Source of the DNA: Mycoplasmopsis citelli | GTDB lineage: Bacteria; Bacillota_I; Bacilli_A; Mycoplasmatales; Metamycoplasmataceae | Length of the DNA: 64,000 nt | Assembly (NCBI RefSeq): GCF_900660645.1 | Contig: NZ_LR215036.1 | Span: 1,054,001 to 1,118,000, forward strand | Direction: 5' to 3' | Part shown: positions 1-8,865 of the stretch, in pieces | How the letters are laid out: every line of letters starts with the position of its first letter | Position numbering within the stretch: position 1 is the stretch's first letter | Notes under the pieces: generated by a model | Told to the model about the DNA's origin: nothing | Database searches by the model: none | The model's input: the letters and a program-made list of their open reading frames with translations, nothing else | Program-made: the position numbers and the translations under genes

Positions 1-71
1 TCATTAGTAGCTAGTGAAAGTGTGATTTTGTTTAGTAAATTATCAGTTTTTCTATCGGTAAAATTACTCAT
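1..71 (-). CDS. rpoC: RNA polymerase beta' subunit, N-terminal start only
   Basis: Only the first 23 or so codons are in the window; the gene runs off the left edge. The start reads [20 protein letters not shown], and the ATG sits inside the last codons of rpoB (shared ATGAGTAA), giving an 8-base overlap. In bacteria rpoC directly follows rpoB in one transcript, so the identity rests mainly on that position. The encoded beta' subunit would form the other half of the RNA polymerase active-site cleft. Translational coupling to rpoB is likely because the start lies within the rpoB stop region. Confidence 0.85.
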   Translation of the reverse strand, partial: MSNFTDRKTDNLLNKITLSLATN

Positions 72-3000
72 AACTTTCTCCTGCAACTTCTAAGTATTGA
101 TTTATTTTCTCTTCTTCATTACTATCTTGTTGTGATAATTCTAATTTCATCCCTAATCCTTTAAGTTCATTACTTAACACGTTAAATGATTCAGGAATTC
201 CAGGACTTGGAATTTCTTTAGTATCCGAAACTAAAGCACTATAAAGGGCATTTCTCCCAGAAATATCATCTGATTTATAAGTTAAAATCTCTTGAAGAAC
301 ATTTGTAGCTCCATAAGATTCAATAGCTCAAGTTTCCATTTCACCAAATCTTTGTCCCCCGTTTTGACTTTTTCCACCAAGAGGTTGTTGGGTAATAAGT
401 GAATAAGGCCCTACACTACGAGCATGCATTTTATCATCAACCATGTGGTTAAGTTTAAGCATGTACATAACTCCAACTGAAATTGGTTTATCAAACTTAC
501 GACCAGTAATTGGATCAATTAAAGTTTGTTTTCCACTTTTATCAAGACCCGCTTCAACAAGAGCATCTTCAATATCTTTCTTTTTAACCCCGTCAAATGA
601 AGGTGTAACAAATTTAACTCCTAATTTACGAGCAGCCATTCCTAAGTGAAGTTCAAGAACTTGACCAATATTCATCCGTGAAGGAACCCCTTGAGGGTTA
701 AGCATAATATCAAGTGGTGTTCCATCTTCAAGATATGGCATATCTTCTTCAGGAAGCACTATTGAAATAACCCCTTTGTTCCCGTGACGACCGGCCATTT
801 TGTCTCCAACTTTAATTTTACGTTTTTGAGCAACTGAAACTTTAACAATTTTGTCAATTCCATCTTCAAGAACATCACCTTTTTCACGAGAAAGAACTTC
901 AACGTGAATTACAGTCCCATTATGTCCGTTTTTAACTTTAAGCGAAGTATCTTTAACATTTTGAGGGCGTTGTTGTAAAATAGCCATTAACAGTTTTTCT
1001 TCTTGAGTTGGATTATCTTCTCCTTTTGGAGAAATTCTTCCAACTAAAACATCTCCAGCCACAACTTCTGAACCTACACGTACAATTCCTTGTTCATCTA
1101 AATGTCTAATTGAGTATTTTGAAACATTCGGAATATCATCACGAGTTAATTGATCTTCTCCAGCACGTGAAGATCTAAATTGGATAGTTTGTTCTTCAAT
1201 GTGAATTGATGTATAAACATCATCTTTAACTAAACGCTCACTGATAATAATAGCATCCTCAAAGTTATATCCATTTCAAGTGGTAAAACCAACTAAAACA
1301 TTTTTACCAAGAGCCATTTCTCCATCTTTAAAACTCGAACCATCAACAAGCAAGTCGCCTTTTTGCACCATTTGTCCAACTTCAACAATTGGTTTTTGTT
1401 GAATAATAGTACCTTGATTTGAACGTTCAAAGTTTCTAAGGAAGTATCTATCAGTAACTCCCCCTTCTTGTTTAACGTGAATTCTTGAACCATCAACAAG
1501 AACTACTTCACCAGCATTTTTTGCAGTTAAATTATACGAAGAATACTTGGCAATATCTGCTTCAATTCCAGTAGCAACATAAGGAGCTTCCGCTTCTAAT
1601 AGTGGTACTGCTTGACGTTGCATATTTGACCCCATAAGTGCACGGTTAGCATCATCGTTTTCCAAGAAAGGAATAGCTGTAGCTGCTAGGGAAACAATTT
1701 GTTTTGAAGATACCTCAATAAAATCAACATCAAGAGGAGTTCCAATAACATAGTTATAATCTTTTCGAATTGTTAAAGTTGGTGTAATAATTTTGTTATT
1801 ATCATCAACTTTAACTGAAGATTGTGCAAATGCGTATCCAATTTCTTCAGCAGCAGTTAAATAAACTACTTCATCATAATTAACAATTCCGTCTTTAACT
1901 CTAAAATAAGGAGTTTGTAAAAATCCAAGTTCATTAACCTTCGCAAAAGTAGCGTAATTAAGAATTAATCCAATGTTTGGTCCTTCAGGAGTTTCAATTG
2001 GACAAATTCTTCCATAGTGAGTTGAATGGACGTCCCGAACTTCAAATTGGGCAGTATCACGATTTAAACCACCAGGTCCAAGTGAAGTAACTCTCCGTTT
2101 GTTTGAAACTTCCGAAAGTGGATTAATTTGGTCCATAAATTGCGAAAGTTTTGATAAATTAAAGAAAGTTTTCATTTGGTTAGTTACTAATTTGTTGTTA
2201 GTAACATTTTTCCCTGTAACTTTTTCAGGGGCTTTAGCTCCCATTCTCTCACGGGTAGTTTTTTCAAGTTTTGCTAGGGCAACAGAAAGTTGTCCTTCAA
2301 GTAATTCTCCAACGCTAACAATCCGTTTATTAGTAAGGGCATCTGGATCGTCATCTTGTCCAATTCCTTCAATTAAATTAAAGTAATAATTTACTACTGC
2401 AACAATATCTGAAATAAGTAAATGAGCTTCTGTTGAACGAGGATCATTTCCAATAACAAGAACTGGTTCATCAGCTTTTTCAAGCATTCATTTTTTGTTT
2501 GGATAAACTTTAATTTTGGCAATTTTATTTCTTTTACCAAGATTTTTATTGTTTTTAATTAACTTATGATAAACATGTTCAACATCAATTCCTGGAATAG
2601 TTTCAAGTGCTAAAATACCTTCTTTAAATCCTTCAGCAATTTCTTTGGCAATATTGATGGTAATTAAAGTATTTTTATGGTATAAAATTTCTCCGCTTTT
2701 GGTTTTAACATCCTGAGCTAAATAGGTGTTAGTAATACGGTCAACTACTGAAAGTTTATTGTTAAGCATGTATCTTCCAGTAACTGAAAGATTGTAGCGT
2801 TTTTTATCAAACAAAATCCCTGGAAGGAGACTTTTCTTTGACTCTTCAGAAATCCGGTCTCCTTTTCTAAGTCCTCTAAAAAGCTCTTCTTGACAAAGGT
2901 CAATAAGTTCTTCTTTAGAAATTTCACCATTAGAAATGAATTTATTTTTTCTAATGGTTTCTTCTAAAAGTTCGCTTTTTCCAAAGAGTTTGATAATTTC

Positions 3001-3666
3001 ATCTTGTCCAAGTCCAAATGATCCTAAAAAAGTTCCTAAGTTAACGTTTTTGTTTTTATCAATTTTAACTTTAACTGTATCAAGGGTATTTGAAGTGGTT
3101 TTGTGAGAAATTTCAATTCACGAACCAATTCGAGGTAATACTTCAACTTTGTTAAAAAGATCATCTGATTGTTTGTTTCTAACATTAAGTCCAAAGTAAG
3201 CTCCAGGTGAACGAATAAGTTGAGAAACAATAACTTTTTCACTACCATTGATAATAAAACTTCCTCCTGAAGTCATGTACGGGATTTCTCCAATTAAAAC
3301 TTCATCGGTGTTAACCTCTCCTGTTCCAGTAATTTCACGTTTTAAAGTTGCATAAACTTTAACTGAAAAATTAATTCCTTTAGCTTTACACTTTTTAATC
3401 TCTTCACTTTCTGAAGTAGATTTTTTAAAAGGCAATTCTAAACGTAAACTGTTTTTAACATAATCAAGTGAAACTTGTTTATTAGCAGCTTCAATTGGAT
3501 AAATTTCAAGAAGTTGCTCTTGAATTTTCTTTTTGATAAACAATGTAAAGCTTTCTTTGCTAGTTGAAAGGATATCTTCAACAGGGTAAGAATGCTTGGT
3601 AACTGAATAATCTCTTCTTATTGTTTTAGGTCCAAACTTGCGAATTTTGTAGTTTTGTTGACTCAT
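64..3666 (-). CDS. rpoB: DNA-directed RNA polymerase beta subunit
   Basis: Encodes 1200 residues, the usual size in mycoplasmas, in a single frame once UGA is read as Trp. The RNA polymerase beta subunit forms one side of the catalytic cleft. Hallmark motifs are present in order: the rifampicin-pocket stretch [19 protein letters not shown] (about residues 512-525), [30 protein letters not shown], then GRHGNKG and [13 protein letters not shown] near the C terminus. The start [20 protein letters not shown] was chosen over an upstream in-frame ATG because AAAGGGGA sits just before it. Asn522 replaces the histidine found at E. coli position 526, a change tied to natural rifampicin insensitivity of mollicutes. 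The stop overlaps the rpoC start. Confidence 0.98.
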
Positions 3667-3716
3667 AAATCCCCTTTGTAAATTTAAAGACGTATTAGTA
3701 CGCAATTAGTAAAATA

Positions 3717-3722
3717 ATTTTA
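3717..3722 (-). promoter_or_regulatory. Probable extended -10 box of rpoB-rpoC
   Basis: Minus-strand TGGTAAAAT lies about 50 bases before the rpoB start; the TG dinucleotide makes it an extended -10. No convincing -35 box is visible in the AT-rich DNA upstream. Confidence 0.4.
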
Positions 3723-3784
3723 CCATAAAATAAATTTATTTACGTTTATTTTGGATATTATTTTGCAACTGAAAAATTGCACAA

Positions 3785-3809
3785 AAAACAGGTTTTTAGG
3801 ACCTGTTTT
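3785..3809 (-). terminator. Intrinsic terminator after gpsA
   Basis: A 9-bp perfect stem (AAAACAGGT / ACCTGTTTT) with a 7-base loop lies 3 bases beyond the gpsA stop and runs into a T stretch on the minus strand. It separates gpsA from rpoB transcription. Confidence 0.8.
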
Positions 3810-3812
3810 CTC

Positions 3813-4814
3813 TTATTTATTAGTAATAAAATCTGTTAATAAAAGCGGTTCTTTAGAGCCATTTAACACTGCAATAATGTTTTCAAGTAATGGGATATTT
3901 TTAATGTTTTTAGTTGCAATTAGTTTGCTCAAAGCTTTAGCGCTTGAATACCCTTCAACAGTTAATTTTTGGTTTTTTAATGTTTCTCTAAGTCCTCGTT
4001 CAGCAATTGAGTATCCAAAAGTAAAGTTTCGACTCTGAGTAGATGAACAAGTTAAGAAAATATCTCCAGTTCCAACAAGTTCAAAGCCAACACTTAAATC
4101 CGAACTAGGTTTTAGTTGCTTAATAATACTTAAAATTTCCTTGGTTCCTACCGAAATTAGTGCAGAATGGGAATTTTTACCTGGATGAGTGTATGAAGAA
4201 ATTCCTATTCCAATTGCTAATACATTTTTAAGAGCTGCAAAAATTTCTCCACCATATTCATCTTCACAAGGAACTAAATTAAAATAATAATTGTTAAATT
4301 TAGCAATTAATTTGTCTCGAAATTCTTTATTTGAAGCAAAAATGTTAATTAAAGTTAAGTGTTCATTAAAAACTTCAATAGCATATGAAGGTCCTGAAAA
4401 AGTTGCAAAATTTTTTAAATTGCGTCTTAATTTGTTTTTAATTAAATCTGATAAAAACGTTCCGCTTTGTTCATCAAATCCCTTTGAAACGTTAATAATA
4501 TTGACTCTACGAAATCTCAATGCTTCCGAAAGTTGTTTAAGTACGCTTCGAAATGCAAAAGACGGAACTGCAATAACTAAGGTTTCACAACCCTCTAAAA
4601 CAAAGGATAAATCAGTGGATGCTTGAATAAATTTCGGGTGAGCAAATAAGCGTGAACCAAAAAATTTGCGATTGTATCCTTGGTTAATTTCGGCAACTTC
4701 TTCTTCGTTAATTCCGTACATTTTAACTTTATGTCCATTTTGTGCTAGCACATTAGCAAGTGCACTAGCTCACGCTCCGGTTCCTATGAAGCTGAAATAT
4801 TTATTTTTACTCAT
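3813..4814 (-). CDS. gpsA: NAD(P)-dependent glycerol-3-phosphate dehydrogenase
   Basis: A 333-residue protein of normal family length. It interconverts dihydroxyacetone phosphate and sn-glycerol 3-phosphate in the cytoplasm, supplying the phospholipid backbone. The N-terminal Rossmann motif FIGTGAWASALANVLAQNG matches the GxGxWGxALA signature, with Trp encoded by UGA. The later NVSKGFD, TFSGPSYA, and EYGGEIFAALKNVLAIGIG stretches are typical of GpsA. The ATG has no ribosome-binding site, and a TATAAT box lies only 8 bases upstream, so the mRNA is probably leaderless or nearly so. It is a single gene with its own terminator. Confidence 0.95.
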
Positions 4815-4822
4815 ATATTAAA

Positions 4823-4828
4823 ATTATA
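4823..4828 (-). promoter_or_regulatory. -10 box of gpsA, very close to the start codon
   Basis: Minus-strand TATAAT with only 8 bases between it and the ATG. Transcription would start about 1-2 bases before the start codon, which fits the missing Shine-Dalgarno. Confidence 0.6.
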
Positions 4829-4866
4829 ATCTTTCTAACTAATTTTGAAAAAAGAGAAATAAAAAA

Positions 4867-4941
4867 TGGCAGGAGTAGCAGGATTCGAACCCACAACACA
4901 CGGGGTTGAAGCCCGTTGTTCTACCGTTGAACTATACTCCT
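4867..4941 (-). tRNA. tRNA-Trp, anticodon UCA (reads UGA and UGG)
   Basis: A 75-base cloverleaf with acceptor AGGAGTA/TACTCCT, T-arm GGGTTCGAATCC and encoded CCA. The anticodon stem ACGGG/CCCGT closes the loop CTTCAAC, so the anticodon is TCA. This tRNA decodes UGA as tryptophan and explains the many in-frame TGA codons in the window. It sits 23 bases after the acpP stop on the same strand. Confidence 0.96.
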
Positions 4942-4957
4942 AAGCCTAAGCTATATA

Positions 4958-4963
4958 ATTATA
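4958..4963 (-). promoter_or_regulatory. Possible -10 box for tRNA-Trp
   Basis: Minus-strand TATAAT placed just after the acpP stop codon and 16 bases before the mature tRNA 5' end, so a short leader is possible. The site lies within a near-palindrome (GCTATAATTATATAGC). Read-through from acpP is an alternative. Confidence 0.45.
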
Positions 4964-4964
4964 G

Positions 4965-5192
4965 CTATTTTTTTAAATTTTCAATTAACAAAATAATATC
5001 ACTAATTTTTTTAATTTTAATTAGCTCTGCATCAGGGATTTCGATGTTAAAATGTTCTTCAGCATCAACGACAATTTCAACTAAATCTAGCGAATCAATT
5101 TTTAATTCTTCTAATAAAGTTTCTTCATTAAAAGGTTTTTTACTGTATTTTTTCAATTCTTCAAAAACAATTTCTTTAACTGATTTATTCAT
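4965..5192 (-). CDS. acpP: Acyl carrier protein
   Basis: A 75-residue acidic protein with the phosphopantetheine attachment motif at IDSLDLVEIV (Ser34) and the following helix FNIEIPDAEL typical of acyl carrier proteins. In mycoplasmas, which largely lack fatty-acid synthesis, ACP probably serves acyl transfer to phospholipids or lipoproteins. It closes the block proS / three hypotheticals / acpP, which matches the order MG283-MG287 in Mycoplasma genitalium as I recall it. No Shine-Dalgarno precedes the ATG; a TATAAT ends 6 bases upstream, pointing to a leaderless mRNA. Confidence 0.95.
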   Translation of the reverse strand: MNKSVKEIVFEELKKYSKKPFNEETLLEELKIDSLDLVEIVVDAEEHFNIEIPDAELIKIKKISDIILLIENLKK

Positions 5193-5198
5193 AGAATA

Positions 5199-5204
5199 AT
5201 TATA
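5199..5204 (-). promoter_or_regulatory. -10 box of acpP, adjacent to the start codon
   Basis: Minus-strand TATAAT followed by TATTCT and then ATG. A start about 7 bases downstream of the -10 would fall on the A of the ATG, giving a leaderless transcript. Confidence 0.6.
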
Positions 5205-5216
5205 ATATTTTATAAA

Positions 5217-5624
5217 TTATTCATAGTCTAATTTAAACTTGTAAGCTTTTTTATACTCGTGATTATTTGAAAGAATTTTTACATAAATATTTATTTCATA
5301 TTCACTGATAATTTCTCAGTGAAAATTAATATTTCCTTCAGGAACATTAATACGCTTTGCTAAATCATTAATTAATTCATACACTAAATCTTCATTAATA
5401 ATTTTTTCACTGTTTTTTGTAGATAAAAAATCTTCAAAATAACTTTCTTGAAGCTCAGGAAAAATGTTTATTTCTTCTTGTGTTTCAGAAATATGATCAT
5501 CTTGTTTTTGTTTTTGAAATGGTTTTTGAAAGTGTTTGTAAGCATAATATCCTCCAATTCCAGCACCAATTGAGAGTAAAAGGATTACAAAATACTTAAT
5601 TTTGTTGTTTGTTCAATTATTCAT
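5217..5624 (-). CDS. Small membrane-anchored conserved hypothetical protein
   Basis: A 135-residue protein starting MNNWTNNKIKYFVILLLSIG. Residues about 9-27 form one hydrophobic segment ending in small residues and a YYAYKH boundary. The remainder is acidic and hydrophilic (for example FPELQESYFEDFLS) and probably extends from the membrane. There is no lipobox. The start overlaps the preceding gene by 8 bases, so the two are translationally coupled. By position it corresponds to MG286 of M. genitalium; no function is known to me and sequence similarity was not tested. Confidence 0.75.
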
Positions 5625-6726
5625 CTTTACGTTTTGCGTAAATTAATAATGATGTGATATCAGTGATTTTTCCTTTTAAATTAAAATCAATGATTTTTTC
5701 AATTGAAATTTCAAAAGAATTTTTTTGATTTTCTTTATACTCAATTTCAATGATTTTTAGAATTTTTTTACTTTTTGGAAGTGCTCGAGAATTTTTATTA
5801 ACCACAATATTACGCAAAAAATTTAGTTTAAATTCTTTAAATTTAACTGAAATTTCGCTTTCAAAGTTTCCTGAAAAATATCTTGGTAAAATAATTCCTG
5901 ATTTTGAATTTGCAAAATTACTTATTGAAAAACTATTATCGCTAGTAAGCGTATTATAATGAAAAGGAAGTTTATATTCAGTTGAAAAATGCTTTTTATT
6001 ATCTCAATTGCTTGAATTAAAATTTTGACTTTGTGGTTTAATATTTAATTTTTTACTAATAAATTTATCAAAGCTAATTGTAACTCCTTCAAGTTGAGGA
6101 GTGGACTTATTCTTTCGTTTTTTGTGGAAAATGAAATTATTTTCCGGGTAATAAAATACTTTTAAATTACCTAAATTTTCAGTTCTTTGAGTATTTGATA
6201 AATCATTAATTTCAAAATTAATATTTAAATAATTTTTTGATACTTTATAATTATCTTCTGATAAAGTAAAATTATATTCACTAATAACTTTGGCATTAGA
6301 ATAGATATTTTTCATGACAATATTTTGCTCAATATTATCAAAATCAGAAAAATCAATATAAAAAGTTCCGATGTCTTTTTTATTGTTTTTAAAAACTAAA
6401 ACAATGCTTTTAATTTTAGAGTATTCTAAATTAATGTTTTCAAAACCTAAATTAAAACTATTTAAATTCTCTTTAAAATTATCAACAATGACTTTATTAT
6501 TAATTAATACCGAAAAAGAATAATGATTTTTTCTATCATTAACTAAATTTGAAGCAAAATTAATGTCAAAATAACCATTGCTCATAATTTTATCAACGTT
6601 AAAATGTGCTGAAAAGTTTTTTGGAAGCTCTTTTGAGTCTCATCGACAACGAATTTGTTGGTTTTCTAAAATATATGAACTTTCTTCAGAAATATTATAT
6701 TGGTAATTAATTGGATACACGATCAT
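5617..6726 (-). CDS. Conserved hypothetical protein (MG285 position)
   Basis: A 369-residue protein, MIVYPINYQYNISEESSYIL at its start, rich in Asn, Lys, Phe and Ile with alternating hydrophobic residues that suggest mostly beta structure. I see no signal peptide, membrane segment or catalytic motif. The frame is continuous through several UGA-Trp codons. It overlaps the upstream gene by 20 bases and the downstream one by 8, so the three form one translational unit between proS and acpP. I assign the MG285 position by gene order only; function is unknown. Confidence 0.75.
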
Positions 6727-7030
6727 TTATAAAACAATGTAAAAAGTTATTAATTGCAATTTTGCGTTTTTTATAATATGTTGATCGCGAAAAATAGTTC
6801 ATATATCATTTTTCTTCCCCATGTTTTCATTGACTGAGAATAATTTTTTGGTCCAATTTGTGTAAATTTTCAATACATTGATTTAATTTTTCAAATAATG
6901 GCTTATCAACATAATCGCCTTTAAGCGATTGATCCAATATACTTTTAAAAGTATTTTTAAAGGCGATTAACTCAGCAGTTAAATTTACTTTAATTTTGTC
7001 TTTTTGACTAAATAATTTTTTATTTTCCAT
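6707..7030 (-). CDS. Small conserved hypothetical protein (MG284/MPN403-like)
   Basis: A 107-residue basic protein. The N-terminal half (AELIAFKNTFKSILDQSLKG) looks helical; the C-terminal half contains WKHGEEKWYMNYFSRSTYYK followed by a Lys-rich tail. The start was set at MENKKLFSQKDK because GAGGT lies 6 bases upstream. The in-frame upstream ATG lacks such a site. Its place right after proS matches MG284 in M. genitalium. No enzymatic motif is seen, and the function is unknown. Confidence 0.75.
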
Positions 7031-7074
7031 GTTTACCTCATTTAAGTAATAAGAAAATTTCAAAAAAATACGAA

Positions 7075-7097
7075 AAAAACTGCAATTTGCAGTTTTT
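7075..7097 (-). terminator. Intrinsic terminator at the end of proS
   Basis: A near-perfect hairpin AAAAACTGCAA/TTGCAGTTTTT overlaps the proS stop codon and runs into a T stretch on the minus strand. It would separate proS from the three hypotheticals downstream. Confidence 0.75.
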
Positions 7098-8532
7098 AAT
7101 AAGCTTTAGCAAATAAGACATAGCGATTAGTTTTTGAAGAGCATCCGCAATAAATACATTCTTTTTCTTCATCAGGTTTTTGAAATTCTTTTGGGACGCA
7201 TCGGCTTGATGCTCCAGTTTCTTCTTTAATGTGAATTTCAGCGTGATCAGAACAACAAAATGGTGCAATAACAAATTTTTGTTGAGCAATATATTTTTTA
7301 AAATCTTCATAATTATCAACAAAAATAGTGTTGTTATTTAGCCTAATTTGTGCTTGTTCGTACAAATTATTATGAATATCATCAAGAGTTTTTCCAATTA
7401 AGTTTTTAATATCATCAATTTTAACTAATTGTTTTTCAAGAGTATCACGTCTAATTAATGTAACCATATCATTTTCTAAATCACGGGGTCCAACTTCAAT
7501 TCTAAGTGGAACGCCTTGAATTTCGCTATTTGAAGCTTTAAATCCTGGTGTTTTATCACTACGATCAACTCTTACTCTGAATTTTCTGGATAAAAGTGTT
7601 TCAAGCTGATTTACTGTTTTTTTAACTTTATCGCTTTTATCTCCAAAAAGTTCTAAAATATCAACTTGAACTGGGGCCACTTTTGGAGGGATAATAATTC
7701 CGCGATTATCACCATGAGTCATAATAATAGCTCCAATTAAGCGAGTGGTAATTCCTCATGAAGTTCCATAAACAAACTCTTTTTGGTTGTTTTTGTTTTT
7801 GAATTCAATTTGATATGGTTTTGAAAAATTTTGAGCCAGATAATGACTTGTTCCTGCTTGAAGAGCTTTTCCGTCCTTCATCATCGCTTCAATTGTGTAT
7901 GTTGAGCATGCTCCAGCAAATTTTTCATATGGAGTTTTTTTACCAATTACAACTGGAATAGCTAAATAATTTTTTAAAAACTTAGCATAAGTGCTAATCA
8001 TTGAGCGGGTAAATTTTCTTGCTTCAAGTGGATTTGAGTGACAAGTGTGTCCTTCTTGTCACAAAAATTCGCGACTACGCAAAAATGGATTAGTAGTTTT
8101 TTCTCAACGTAAAACATTGGCTCACTGATTGTAAATAAGTGGTAAATCATTATATGAATCTATTGATTGTTTAAATAATTCAGCAAATAAGACTTCTGAA
8201 GTTGGACGAATAAACAATTTTTCACTTAATTGTTTATTTCCAACATGTGTAACTGTTGCTAACTCAGGGTTAAAGCCTTCAAGATGCTCTTTTTCGATTT
8301 TAAATAACGATTCAGGAATTAAAAGGGGTAAATACACATTTTGCACCCCTTTTTCTTTTAATATTTTGTTAAATTGATTTTGGATTAACTCTCAAATACC
8401 GTAGGAATTGGGCAGATAAATTACGCTACCTTTTGTGGAACCATATTTAATTAAATTACCATTTTTTACAACGTCAGTATACCATTTGGCAAAATCTTCT
8501 TCTAAAGGAGTAATTTTATCTAATTTTTTCAT
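7096..8532 (-). CDS. proS: Prolyl-tRNA synthetase (eukaryote/archaeal-like type)
   Basis: A 478-residue class II synthetase that charges tRNA-Pro. The start is MKKLDKITPLEEDFAKWYTD. Diagnostic stretches include IRPTSEVLF (motif 2 region), TYTIEAMMKDGKALQAGTSH, MTHGDNRGIIIPPKVAPVQV (motif 3), and a C-terminal domain with CIYCGCSS and a terminal Tyr. The last is typical of the short eukaryote-like ProRS that lacks the bacterial editing insertion. The ATG has no ribosome-binding site and sits 7 bases after a TATAAT, suggesting leaderless translation. A hairpin terminator overlaps its stop. Confidence 0.96.
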
Positions 8533-8539
8533 ATATTTT

Positions 8540-8545
8540 ATTATA
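8540..8545 (-). promoter_or_regulatory. -10 box of proS, adjacent to the start codon
   Basis: Minus-strand TATAAT followed by AAAATAT and then the ATG. This is the third gene in the first 9 kb with a -10 placed for a leaderless transcript. Confidence 0.55.
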
Positions 8546-8576
8546 TTAAAAGTTCTAAATTTTGAGTATAAAAGTA

Positions 8577-8599
8577 TAAAAAAATCACCCCAAGGTGAT
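8577..8599 (-). terminator. Intrinsic terminator after the tRNA pair
   Basis: Minus-strand hairpin ATCACC-TTGG-GGTGAT followed by seven T, directly after the CCA end of tRNA-Gln. It ends the tRNA-Tyr/tRNA-Gln transcript. Confidence 0.85.
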
Positions 8600-8600
8600 A

Positions 8601-8674
8601 TGGCTGCCCCAGTTAGATTCGAACTAACGCATGTCGGAACCAAAACCCGATGCCTTACCGCTTGGCTATGGGGC
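8601..8674 (-). tRNA. tRNA-Gln, anticodon UUG
   Basis: A 74-base cloverleaf with acceptor GCCCCAT and encoded CCA; T-arm TAGTTCGAATCTA. The anticodon stem TCGGG/TCCGA closes the loop TTTTGGT, giving anticodon TTG. It lies 4 bases after tRNA-Tyr and ahead of a strong terminator. Confidence 0.95.
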
Positions 8675-8678
8675 AAAA

Positions 8679-8762
8679 TGGTGGGGGGAGAGGGATTCGA
8701 ACCCCCGAATCCTAAGAAAGTGGGTTACAGCCACCCGCATTTGGCCGCTTTGCTATCCCCCC
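8679..8762 (-). tRNA. tRNA-Tyr, anticodon GUA
   Basis: An 84-base class II tRNA with acceptor GGGGGG/CCCCCC, a long variable arm, T-arm GGGGGTTCGAATCCC and encoded CCA. The anticodon loop CTGTAAC gives anticodon GTA. Confidence 0.95.
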
Positions 8763-8782
8763 ATTTTGCTAGTTGCTCTATT

Positions 8783-8788
8783 ATTATA
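8783..8788 (-). promoter_or_regulatory. -10 box for tRNA-Tyr/tRNA-Gln
   Basis: Minus-strand TATAAT about 20 bases before tRNA-Tyr, with a TTTGCT/TTGCTT-like -35 region 15-16 bases upstream. Confidence 0.6.
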
Positions 8789-8835
8789 TAACAAAGTCTT
8801 TAAAAGCAAAATTATTTTTTAAATAACTTATATAA

Positions 8836-8861
8836 AAAATAAGGGTTTAAACCCTTATTTT
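8836..8861 (-). terminator. Terminator after the P-type ATPase
   Basis: Perfect palindrome AAATAAGGGTTTAAACCCTTATTT with T-rich flanks, 5 bases after the ATPase stop. Confidence 0.8.
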
Positions 8862-8865
8862 CAAA

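Noticed and set aside
3751..4038. Plus-strand frame of 95 codons opposite the gpsA C terminus
   Set aside because: It spans the gpsA terminator and coding region in antisense and has no promoter or ribosome-binding site.
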